Shown here one piece after another: positions 1 to 5,334 of a stretch of DNA of 5,804 bases. The notes beneath the pieces were generated by a model. It was not told the origin of the DNA. It made no database searches and worked only from the letters and a program-made list of their open reading frames with translations. The stretch covers positions 1-5,804 of the forward strand of contig JAJZHU010000156.1 of assembly GCA_021798375.1 (NCBI GenBank), read 5' to 3'. The translations under genes were made by a program, and so were the position numbers. This DNA comes from Pseudomonadota bacterium. Lineage in GTDB: Bacteria; Pseudomonadota; Alphaproteobacteria; Acetobacterales; Acetobacteraceae. The stretch's first letter is position 1, and each line of letters opens with the position of its first letter.

Positions 1-10
1 ACTTAAGAAT

Positions 11-32
11 CTTCTTTTTTGAAAAAAAGAAG
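11..32. repeat. AT-rich hairpin (CTTCTTTTTT / AAAAAAGAAG)
   Basis: A 10-bp perfect inverted repeat with a 2-nt centre, almost pure A/T apart from two G:C pairs per stem. It lies about 190 bp past the autotransporter stop. On the minus strand no T-run follows, and on the plus strand a short A-rich stretch follows, so it is not a standard terminator. It may mark the end region of the autotransporter transcript or belong to a gene left of the window. Confidence 0.5.
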
Positions 33-70
33 CAAAAATTCATTCGTTTGGGCCGATCGCGGATGAAGCC

Positions 71-97
71 GTTGGTGCCCATGGTACAGGCACCAAC
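71..97. repeat. Perfect 9-bp inverted repeat (hairpin or binding site)
   Basis: GTTGGTGCC, a 9-nt loop containing CCATGG-like symmetry, then GGCACCAAC. It lies between the repeat pair at 110-224 and the AT-rich hairpin. There is no T-tract after it on the minus strand and only TTT on the plus strand. It could stabilise the 3' end of the autotransporter mRNA or be part of a larger dispersed element. Confidence 0.5.
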
Positions 98-109
98 TTT
101 GCGCCGTCT

Positions 110-161
110 TAGAGCACGTTCGGATCAAGTTGAACCATATACGTGCGACGAACGTGCTCTA
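110..161 (+). repeat. Palindromic repeat, copy A (TAGAGCACGTTCG arms)
   Basis: Perfect 13-bp inverted arms TAGAGCACGTTCG (110-122) and CGAACGTGCTCTA (149-161) enclose a 26-nt interior. The first 25 bases match the reverse complement of copy B (224 back to 200) at 19 positions, including TAGAGCA and GTTGAA, so this is a repeat family and not a lone hairpin. A TTTTTGTTTTT tract follows on the plus strand, so this copy could act as an intrinsic terminator for plus-strand transcription entering from the left. It is on the wrong strand to end the autotransporter. Confidence 0.7.
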
Positions 162-174
162 GCTTTTTGTTTTT
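149..174 (+). terminator. Possible plus-strand intrinsic terminator (copy A stem plus T-tract)
   Basis: The right arm of the 13-bp stem of copy A is followed by GC and then TTTTTGTTTTT (164-174). Read left to right this has the form of a Rho-independent terminator, though the 26-nt loop is large. It would protect the autotransporter from antisense transcription by a gene left of the window. No such gene is visible, so the function is inferred. Confidence 0.3.
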
Positions 175-176
175 AC

Positions 177-224
177 GCATGATTCACGCCTACGTGTTAT
201 TCAACCTGCGGCGATCATGCTCTA
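177..224 (-). repeat. Palindromic repeat, copy B, overlapping the autotransporter stop
   Basis: Read on the minus strand it begins TAGAGCATGATCG and contains GTTGAA in the same place as copy A. Its ends form a 7-bp stem (GCATGAT 177-183 with ATCATGC 214-220). The opening TAG is the stop codon of the autotransporter (222-224). Copies A and B are in opposite orientation, 15 bp apart across the T-rich tract at 164-174. The far end lacks the CTCTA seen in copy A, so it is diverged or incomplete. Confidence 0.65.
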
Positions 225-2468
225 AAGCCGGTCGGTGAATTGCAGCATGATCTCATCGGCGTTGTAATTGTCGCTGCGCCAGTAATGATCGTAAACCGCA
301 TTGATCGACCAATTATTGCTGTTGCAGGCGCAGGAGATCAACTTGACCCCGCCGCCGGCATCGAATGTATTATCGGCGGTCCTCATCCCCGGTGTGGTGA
401 AGGCCGGCGAACCGGGGGTGGCAAAGGTCGCGGTGTTGTCGAATGTCGGGTTGCTTAGTTCATGCAGCCATTTGAAATGCAGGCTGGGTTCCAATCCGCC
501 GTTGCCATAGCTGAATTCGCGCGCCGCCTGGGCGCCCAGGCTGGATTCGAGGAAATCATAATGTTGCCCCCGCACGCGCAAATCGATCGCGCCCGCGCCG
601 GTCTCGTTGTAACTGTCCAGATTGACGTGGGTGTATTGCAGCGAGGCGAGCGGCGTGATGGTGAATTGACCGGCATAGAAATTATAGCCGGTGTTGGCAT
701 AGCCGGTGATATCATGCCCGTCGTATTTGGCGTTGGCGGTGCGATTGACACCCGGAAATACGATGCTCCGGCTGCCGGTGTAATCGCTTAGGGCCATCGA
801 GGCATCGCCATAAATAAACCACGGCCCGCTTTGGTGTCCGATATAGGCGGTGGCGCGATAGCTGTTGAACCTGGTGGTGTCGTTGAACTGGGCGCCATTG
901 ATGTCGCTGTGTGAATAGCCGATGCCCAGCCCGGCGTTGGTGTTGCGATCGAGCGGCACGTCATAGCTCAACATGGTGCCAAGGATTTGCGTGTTGTATT
1001 TCCCATAAGCGCCCTCGGCGCCCTGGTTGCCGAAATAGCCGAAGCCCTTCAGCGACCAACTGGCGCGTTCGTCATAGCCGCGGCAAGACGGGTCTGCGTT
1101 GCCGGGGCCGCTATTGTTGGCGGGCACGGCGCCATTGTTGTCGCACATGGCGGTGGCCGGGCGCGGCGTCCACAGATCCTGGAAGGCGCGGGCGCCCTGG
1201 AACGTGACCAACCCGGCCGCGGTGGCCGAGGTCGATGGTGAAAGCTGCGCCACGGCATTGACAACCCCGGACGGAGTCGAGATCGAATTGATGGCCGCCA
1301 GCACATTATTGAGATCAGGCGACGACGGTGTGTTCACCAACACGGGCACGATCGGGGTCACGATCGGCAGCGTGGGCGGCACCGGCACGCCGGGGGGAGG
1401 CGACAAGGGTGATGTCAATGGAGTGGCGGTGGTGGTGAGCGTGACCTGACCGTTGATGGTGCCGGCCAGTGGGACCGGGGCGAATTTATACAGCGGATTG
1501 GTGGGATCGGCGGTTGAGACCGATACCACGCTGCCGTTGGTGCCGCTTTGGGTGGCGATGACATTGAACTGGCTGCCGACCGGGATATAGCTCGTGGAGG
1601 GCACCGTCACATTGACCTGCAACGTCGGGCCCAGGTTGGTGGTGCCGGTCACGTTGACCTTGCCATAAAGCGTGGGGCTGGCCAGGGTTGTGTTGATGGT
1701 CCCCCCGGTGCCGGCGTTGGCGAGGGTCAGGGCGCCGCCGACGTTCAACGTGTTGGTGCCCAGCGAGAGCGCATAGGTATTGACGGCGCCGGTGATGGTG
1801 GCGGTGGACGCCGATAGATTGCTGCCGCCGGTGACATCGATGGCCTTCAGCCCGATGGCGCCGCCGGCAGCACCGTTCAGCACGCTGCCATTGGCCATCG
1901 ATAACGTGCCGGTCTGCGATCCGGCGGTGGTGGTGAGGGCGCCGATCAGGGTGGAATTGGGGGCAAGATTGATGGTGCCGTCGGCGGCAAAATTGGTGGC
2001 GGTGATGTTGGTGGCGCCGTTGTTGAAATTAACCGCGCCCGTGCCGGTCACATTCAATGTTGTGGCATAGACCGCGCCTTGAAAGTTCAAAGCCGTCCCG
2101 GTGTTGCCTCCGGTTACATTAAGAAAGAACGGACCGCCCGGTTGGGTGGTGCCGATGGCGCCGTTCACGGTTGAACTGCTGTTGAACATGATGTTGGACG
2201 AACTGGAGGCATCGGTGGTGACCGCAGGCAAAAGAGGATTGGTGGGGTTGCGGTTGCTGGTGAAAATATCGGTCTCCGGTCCGCCGACCGTGCCCACCAC
2301 CAAGGTTCCGGTACCCAGCGAGCCTGTCATGGCGACCCCGTTGAGTTGACCCGTGGCGCTGATGGGAATCTGCCCCGGACCGACGGCCGATTGAGTCTGT
2401 GCAAAAGCGGGTGCGCTCCAAACCAACATGGATGCGGCCGAAAGCAACAAGAGGCGCAAGCGGTTCAT
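222..2468 (-). CDS. Autotransporter (type Va secretion) with beta-helix-like passenger and C-terminal beta-barrel
   Basis: A 748-residue secreted outer-membrane protein. Residues 1-23 are a Sec signal peptide (basic MNRLR start, hydrophobic core, likely cleavage after APAFA). Residues 24 to about 350 form a Gly/Asn/Thr/Ser-rich, low-charge passenger with repeated short beta phrases such as TLNVTGTG and TLNVGGALTLAN, typical of a beta-helix. No protease, lipase or other catalytic motif was seen. Residues 350-383 are a Pro-rich linker, and 384-432 match the usual pre-barrel helical segment (LNNVLAAI, VNAVAQLSP, ARAFQDLW). Residues about 468-748 are the barrel, with alternating aromatic strands (LKGFGYFGNQ, GLGIGYSHSD) ending MLQFTDRL. 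The family inserts the barrel in the outer membrane and exposes the passenger; an adhesin or surface role is inferred. Oddities are a terminal Leu instead of the usual Phe, and two Cys pairs (442/462 and 713/715). The ATG is supported by the signal peptide and an AAAGGA ribosome site. The stop is TAG inside a repeat. Confidence 0.92.
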   Translation of the reverse strand: MNRLRLLLLSAASMLVWSAPAFAQTQSAVGPGQIPISATGQLNGVAMTGSLGTGTLVVGTVGGPETDIFTSNRNPTNPLLPAVTTDASSSSNIMFNSSSTVNGAIGTTQPGGPFFLNVTGGNTGTALNFQGAVYATTLNVTGTGAVNFNNGATNITATNFAADGTINLAPNSTLIGALTTTAGSQTGTLSMANGSVLNGAAGGAIGLKAIDVTGGSNLSASTATITGAVNTYALSLGTNTLNVGGALTLANAGTGGTINTTLASPTLYGKVNVTGTTNLGPTLQVNVTVPSTSYIPVGSQFNVIATQSGTNGSVVSVSTADPTNPLYKFAPVPLAGTINGQVTLTTTATPLTSPLSPPPGVPVPPTLPIVTPIVPVLVNTPSSPDLNNVLAAINSISTPSGVVNAVAQLSPSTSATAAGLVTFQGARAFQDLWTPRPATAMCDNNGAVPANNSGPGNADPSCRGYDERASWSLKGFGYFGNQGAEGAYGKYNTQILGTMLSYDVPLDRNTNAGLGIGYSHSDINGAQFNDTTRFNSYRATAYIGHQSGPWFIYGDASMALSDYTGSRSIVFPGVNRTANAKYDGHDITGYANTGYNFYAGQFTITPLASLQYTHVNLDSYNETGAGAIDLRVRGQHYDFLESSLGAQAAREFSYGNGGLEPSLHFKWLHELSNPTFDNTATFATPGSPAFTTPGMRTADNTFDAGGGVKLISCACNSNNWSINAVYDHYWRSDNYNADEIMLQFTDRL

Positions 2469-2476
2469 TTGACGAT

Positions 2477-2482
2477 TCCTTT
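2477..2482 (-). promoter_or_regulatory. Ribosome binding site of the autotransporter gene
   Basis: AAAGGA on the minus strand, 8 nt before the ATG at 2466-2468. It is the only clear Shine-Dalgarno near the start and, with the signal peptide that begins there, fixes the start codon. Confidence 0.75.
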
Positions 2483-2613
2483 AAATTTATGCGCGCGCGG
2501 CGCCAGTGCACGGCCGCGCAGAGTCAGCATTGATGATATCGGCGGCCGGGGTAGCGTTGTTTCAGAGGCCGCGCTTATCGATGCCTCGATTGGGGGCGCA
2601 CCGCCAGGATCGG

Positions 2614-2632
2614 AAATTACTCATGGTAATTT
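2614..2632. promoter_or_regulatory. Operator-like 7-bp inverted repeat upstream of the autotransporter
   Basis: AAATTAC, five spacer bases, then GTAATTT: a perfect 7-bp dyad in an AT-rich patch 13 bp beyond the GNAT stop and about 145 bp before the autotransporter start. On the minus strand a TAAAAT hexamer (2634 to 2629) overlaps it and could be a -10 box, but no good -35 box lies 17 bp upstream. The symmetry suggests a dimeric regulator binding site controlling the autotransporter. The regulator is unknown, and a chance palindrome or small hairpin is possible. Confidence 0.35.
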
Positions 2633-2644
2633 TACGCTGGTAGC

Positions 2645-3166
2645 TTAGCGAAGCACCCCAGGGTCGCGGGGTTGCAGACTGTCGTAGAGAATCATCTCGC
2701 GGCCTTCGTGAACATAGCTGCCGTATTCGACCATGCCGATGCCGCCCAGCACCATGCGGGAACCGAGATTATCGGCCCGCGCCACGGCGATGATGCGTTC
2801 GATGCCGGCGACATTATGGGCATAACCAAGCGCCGCCCCGGCGGCCTCGCGGGCCAGACCCCGGCCCCTGGCATCGGGCCAGACGGCAAAACGCAGCGCT
2901 ATGCCAAGCCCATCCGGGCGGCGATGCACCCCGACCAGCCCTTGAAATTCGCCGTCTTCATAGGCACTCCACATGCCGGCGCCAGTCTCGCCCCAAAAGG
3001 CGATGTCGATGGCCAACTCCTCGATTGTCCGCACCGCCGTGCGTACGCCACCCAACATCACCGCGAACACGCGCGGATCCGCCTTCAATCTAATCAAATG
3101 CGGCAAATCCCCCACACTCACCGGCCGCAGCGCAAGCCGCGCCGTCCTTAGAAGCGCACGGTGCAT
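2645..3166 (-). CDS. GNAT-family N-acetyltransferase, RimJ/RimL type
   Basis: A 173-residue protein of normal length for a single GNAT domain. The start LLRTARLALRPVSVGDL is the typical RimJ/RimL-like first strand and helix. The acetyl-CoA pyrophosphate loop is visible at residues 95-105 (VWPDARGRGLA, with R100, G101 and G103). The later motif at 127-145 (AVARADNLGSRMVLGGIGM) carries the conserved Asn and Ser seen before the final strand in this subfamily. These enzymes move acetyl from acetyl-CoA to an amine, often a protein N-terminus or a small molecule; the substrate cannot be predicted here. An in-frame stop at 3179-3181 makes the ATG at 3164-3166 the only ATG start near the domain. No Shine-Dalgarno precedes it, and only 18 nt separate it from the hairpin element downstream of ettA, so translation may be weak, leaderless or dependent on read-through. 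Confidence 0.87.
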   Translation of the reverse strand: MHRALLRTARLALRPVSVGDLPHLIRLKADPRVFAVMLGGVRTAVRTIEELAIDIAFWGETGAGMWSAYEDGEFQGLVGVHRRPDGLGIALRFAVWPDARGRGLAREAAGAALGYAHNVAGIERIIAVARADNLGSRMVLGGIGMVEYGSYVHEGREMILYDSLQPRDPGVLR

Positions 3167-3184
3167 GTGTCGATCGTTTCAAAC

Positions 3185-3309
3185 GTGAGGGAGGGAAGGG
3201 AAGGCCAGGGCTCTGCCCTGGACCCGCTGGGGCCATTGGCCCCAGACCCCGCTACGACATTGGAGTGGGGGAGGGGGCAAAGCCCCCGCCTTGTCTTCCC
3301 CTTCCTCAC
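3185..3309. repeat. Three-hairpin palindromic element with inverted flanking arms, between ettA and the GNAT gene
   Basis: Three GC-rich hairpins stand in a row: 3205-3221 (CCAGGGC, loop TCT, GCCCTGG), 3227-3245 (CTGGGGCC, loop ATT, GGCCCCAG) and 3273-3287 (GGGGGC, loop AAA, GCCCCC). They are bracketed by a left arm (3185-3205) and a right arm (3288-3309) that are imperfect reverse complements, about 18 of 22 positions matching with one indel. Each arm begins or ends in GTGAGG/CCTCAC. As a single strand it could fold into a cloverleaf. The right arm includes the TGA stop of ettA. It resembles dispersed REP-type elements and may protect or end the ettA transcript, but no T-tract follows the hairpins on the minus strand, so it is not a textbook intrinsic terminator. 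Confidence 0.75.
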
Positions 3310-4985
3310 CTTTGCAATGGCCGATACTTGATCCGGTGCGGTTCCACGGCGGCGGCGCCGAGGCGGCGTTTTTTGTCTTCTTCGTAGTCCTGGAAGTTGC
3401 CTTCGAACCATTCGACGTGGCTATCGCCTTCGAAGGCGAGGATATGGGTGGCGAGGCGATCAAGGAACCAGCGATCATGGGAGATGATCACCGCGCAGCC
3501 GGCGAATTCCAGCAGCGCGTCTTCGAGTGCGCGCAATGTATCGACGTCGAGATCGTTGGTCGGTTCATCGAGCAGCAGGACGTTGGATTCCAGCTTGAGC
3601 ATTTTGGCGAGATGCACACGGTTGCGTTCACCGCCCGAAAGGATGCCGACGCGTTTTTGTTGATCGGAACCTTTGAAGTTGAAGGCGCCGACGTAGGCGC
3701 GCGAGGGGATGGCGCGTTTGCCCATATAGATCACGTCGGTGCCGCCGGCGATTTCTTCCCAGACGGTTTTGCTGTCGTCGAGGCTGTCGCGCGATTGATC
3801 GACATAGCCGAGTTTCACCGTGTCGCCGACGCGCAGCACGCCCGAATCCGGGGTTTCCTGGCCGGTGATCATGCGGAACAATGTGGTTTTGCCGGCCCCG
3901 TTGGGGCCGATCACGCCAACGATGCCGCCGGGTGGGAGTTTGAAGTTGAGATTTTCGATCAACAGCCGGTCGCCGAAGGATTTGTTGAGGTTTTGCGCCT
4001 CGATCACCGTGCCGCCCAGGCGCGGGCCGGGCTGGATGGCGATATCGGCCACATTGGTGGCGAGTTCCTGCGATTTGGCCAGCATTTCTTCGTAACGCTG
4101 GATACGCGCCTTGCTTTTGGATTGGCGGGCGCGGGCCGAGGTGCCGATCCATTCCTGTTCGGCGGCCAGCGCGCGTTGGCGCGAGGATTCTTCTTTTTCT
4201 TCCTGTTGCAGCCGCTTGCGCTTTTGCGCGAGCCACGAGGAATAGTTGCCCTCGAACGGATAACCGCGGCCACGCTCGATTTCCAGAATCCAGTTTGTAA
4301 CGTTATCAAGGAAGTAGCGATCATGGGTGATGATCATCACGGTGCCGCGGAAATCGCGCAGCGTGTGTTCGAGCCAGGCGACGGATTCGGCGTCGAGATG
4401 GTTGGTGGGTTCGTCGAGCAGCAGCAGATCGGGCTTTTCGAGCAGCAGGCGGCACAGCGCCACGCGGCGGCGTTCACCACCCGAGAGCTTGGTGACATCG
4501 GATTCCGGCGGCGGGCAGCGCAGCGCGTCAAGCGCGATGTTGATGCGGCGATCAAGTTCCCAGCCGTCTTCGGCGTCGATTTTTTCCTGCAACTCGGCTT
4601 GTTCGGCCAGGAGGCTGTTCATCTCCTCGTCGTCCATCGGCTCGCAGAATTTTTCCGAAATTTCGTTAAAGCGGGCGAGCGCGGCCTTGAGCGGACCGAA
4701 GGCGAGGGCGACGTTTTCGCCGACGTTGCGGGTCGCATCGAGTTGCGGTTCTTGTTGCAGATAGCCGATGCGCACGCCCTCGGCGGCCCAGGCTTCGCCG
4801 CCATATTCGGTTTCGATGCCGGCCATGATCTTGAGCAGGGTGGATTTACCGGCGCCGTTGACACCCAAAACGCCGATCTTGACGCCGGGGAGAAAGGATA
4901 AAGTGATGCCTTTGAACACCTCGCGGCCGCCAGGATAGGCCTTGGTGACATCTTTCATGACATAGACGTATTGATAAGCGGCCAT
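3306..4985 (-). CDS. ettA: Energy-dependent translational throttle protein EttA (ABC-F ATPase)
   Basis: A 559-residue cytoplasmic ABC-F protein, close to the 555 residues of E. coli EttA and similar along its whole length. Two nucleotide-binding domains lack membrane segments. Domain 1 has Walker A GVNGAGKST (41-49), signature LSGGERRR (167-174), Walker B LLLLDEPTNHLD (187-198, catalytic E192) and switch His221. Domain 2 has Walker A GPNGAGKTT (360-368), signature LSGGERNR (449-456), Walker B LLLDEPTNDLD (470-480, E474) and His503. Between them, the charged helical linker at about 245-305 begins EGNYSSWLAQKRKR, the P-site tRNA interaction motif. Known role: it binds the ribosomal E site and gates entry into elongation according to the ATP/ADP ratio. 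All catalytic residues are present, so it should be active. The ATG at 4983-4985 gives the family N-terminus and has AGGA 10 nt upstream. The stop lies in the palindromic element downstream. Confidence 0.97.
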   Translation of the reverse strand: MAAYQYVYVMKDVTKAYPGGREVFKGITLSFLPGVKIGVLGVNGAGKSTLLKIMAGIETEYGGEAWAAEGVRIGYLQQEPQLDATRNVGENVALAFGPLKAALARFNEISEKFCEPMDDEEMNSLLAEQAELQEKIDAEDGWELDRRINIALDALRCPPPESDVTKLSGGERRRVALCRLLLEKPDLLLLDEPTNHLDAESVAWLEHTLRDFRGTVMIITHDRYFLDNVTNWILEIERGRGYPFEGNYSSWLAQKRKRLQQEEKEESSRQRALAAEQEWIGTSARARQSKSKARIQRYEEMLAKSQELATNVADIAIQPGPRLGGTVIEAQNLNKSFGDRLLIENLNFKLPPGGIVGVIGPNGAGKTTLFRMITGQETPDSGVLRVGDTVKLGYVDQSRDSLDDSKTVWEEIAGGTDVIYMGKRAIPSRAYVGAFNFKGSDQQKRVGILSGGERNRVHLAKMLKLESNVLLLDEPTNDLDVDTLRALEDALLEFAGCAVIISHDRWFLDRLATHILAFEGDSHVEWFEGNFQDYEEDKKRRLGAAAVEPHRIKYRPLQR

Positions 4986-4995
4986 CGTGCGGTTT

Positions 4996-4999
4996 TCCT
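4996..4999 (-). promoter_or_regulatory. Ribosome binding site of ettA
   Basis: AGGA within CCAGGAAAA on the minus strand, 10 nt before the ettA ATG. The spacing is slightly long, but no better candidate is near. Confidence 0.6.
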
Positions 5000-5027
5000 G
5001 GAGAACGTATCGGGCTTGTGTCAGCAG

Positions 5028-5056
5028 TGTTTAGGGCGCGGCGCCGCGGGCTGCAA
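5028..5056 (-). promoter_or_regulatory. Weak candidate promoter for ettA
   Basis: On the minus strand TTGCAG (5056 to 5051) and TAAACA (5033 to 5028) are separated by exactly 17 bp. Each matches only half of the sigma-70 consensus. The 17-bp spacer contains the perfect palindrome CGCGGCGCCGCG (5037-5048), which could be a binding site or chance in GC-rich DNA. The position would give a leader of roughly 35 nt including the ettA ribosome site. This is a guess from spacing and position. Confidence 0.2.
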
Positions 5057-5112
5057 TGTCTTGTGTGGGAATGGGCGGAATAAGCCGGGAATGGCAGTCA
5101 TGAAGGCGGTTT

Positions 5113-5223
5113 TCAGGAACGGCGCTTGATCGGGCGGCTCGTGCTTGCGCGGCGCATGATCTTGTGAGTTCCATCGCCCCGGCGTGGGGCGCCGTCCACA
5201 CCCTCACCGTAAACTGTTACCAT
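5113..5223 (-). CDS. Possible small basic protein or leader peptide upstream of ettA (doubtful)
   Basis: A 36-codon frame from the ATG at 5221-5223 to TGA, encoding a peptide that starts MVTVYGEGVDGAPRRGDG and ends TSRPIKRRS. The second half is strongly basic (KIMRRAS, RPIKRR). Third codon positions are mostly G or C, as in real genes here, but over 36 codons this proves little. The frame is open further upstream to 5316, where the translation looks like noise from the pyrimidine-rich tract. GGGGG precedes the ATG by only 2 nt, too close for a good ribosome site. I do not recognise a family. It may be a leader peptide, a small protein, or non-coding. Confidence 0.2.
   Translation of the reverse strand: MVTVYGEGVDGAPRRGDGTHKIMRRASTSRPIKRRS
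5175..5191. repeat. Short GC hairpin in the LysR-ettA gap
   Basis: CGCCCC, loop GGCGT, GGGGCG: a perfect 6-bp stem with a 5-nt loop. No T-tract follows on either strand, so it is not an intrinsic terminator. It lies inside the doubtful small reading frame and may only reflect GC-rich sequence. Confidence 0.35.
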
Positions 5224-5247
5224 AACCCCCGATTGGAAGCTGCGCCG

Positions 5248-5304
5248 ATGGGGGTAGAGGGTAAGAGGTGAAGAAGAAGGGAAGACGACGGTAAGGGGAG
5301 AGAA
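5248..5304 (-). terminator. Possible Rho-dependent termination region after the LysR gene
   Basis: In these 57 nt the minus strand (the transcript of the LysR gene) has about 28 C and only 2 G, a strong C-over-G bubble starting about 30 nt past the LysR stop. C-rich, G-poor, unstructured RNA is the known preference of Rho loading sites. There is no hairpin followed by a T-run for this gene, which makes a Rho-type end plausible. This is inferred from composition only. Confidence 0.35.
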
Positions 5305-5334
5305 CTGCAGTGCCATGATATGGCGGAGTTTTTA

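Larger units (their letters stand above)
4986..5334. other. 349-bp intergenic region between the LysR gene and ettA
   Basis: No gene is firmly supported here. From the LysR stop leftwards it holds a pyrimidine-rich, G-poor stretch on the minus strand (5248-5304), a doubtful 36-codon minus-strand reading frame (5113-5223), a short GC hairpin (5175-5191), a 12-bp palindrome (5037-5048) and a weak promoter-like pair before ettA. The region most likely contains the end of the LysR transcript and the ettA promoter. Confidence 0.6.

Noticed and set aside
110..174. Copy A stem as the terminator of the autotransporter gene
   Set aside because: The T-tract follows the stem only on the plus strand. 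On the minus strand the stem is preceded by A-rich sequence and followed by no T-run.
240..2349. Several plus-strand open frames of 70-116 codons across the autotransporter
   Set aside because: They are antisense shadows of a gene whose signal peptide, linker and barrel are clear. None has a domain or a ribosome site.
2119..2511. A 130-codon minus-strand frame overlapping the start of the autotransporter
   Set aside because: It is an out-of-frame shadow of the signal peptide and passenger region, rich in Arg and His as expected from a shifted GC-rich gene.
2617..2629. T-N11-A spacing taken as a target of the LysR protein at the right edge
   Set aside because: The motif is very common by chance, and the regulator lies about 2.7 kb away with two genes between. 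Nothing in the sequence links them.
2672..3151. A 159-codon plus-strand frame
   Set aside because: It is antisense to the GNAT gene, whose acetyl-CoA motif is clear.
3291..4901. A 536-codon open frame on the plus strand
   Set aside because: It is exactly antisense to ettA, which has every ABC-F motif. The antisense translation is biased (Phe, Ala, Gly, Asp rich), contains no recognisable domain, and follows from the codon bias of the real gene.
5165..5200. A GGCGATGG stretch on the minus strand recalling the start of a fluoride riboswitch
   Set aside because: The downstream conserved parts of that riboswitch and its pairing are missing, and neither neighbour is a fluoride-related gene.
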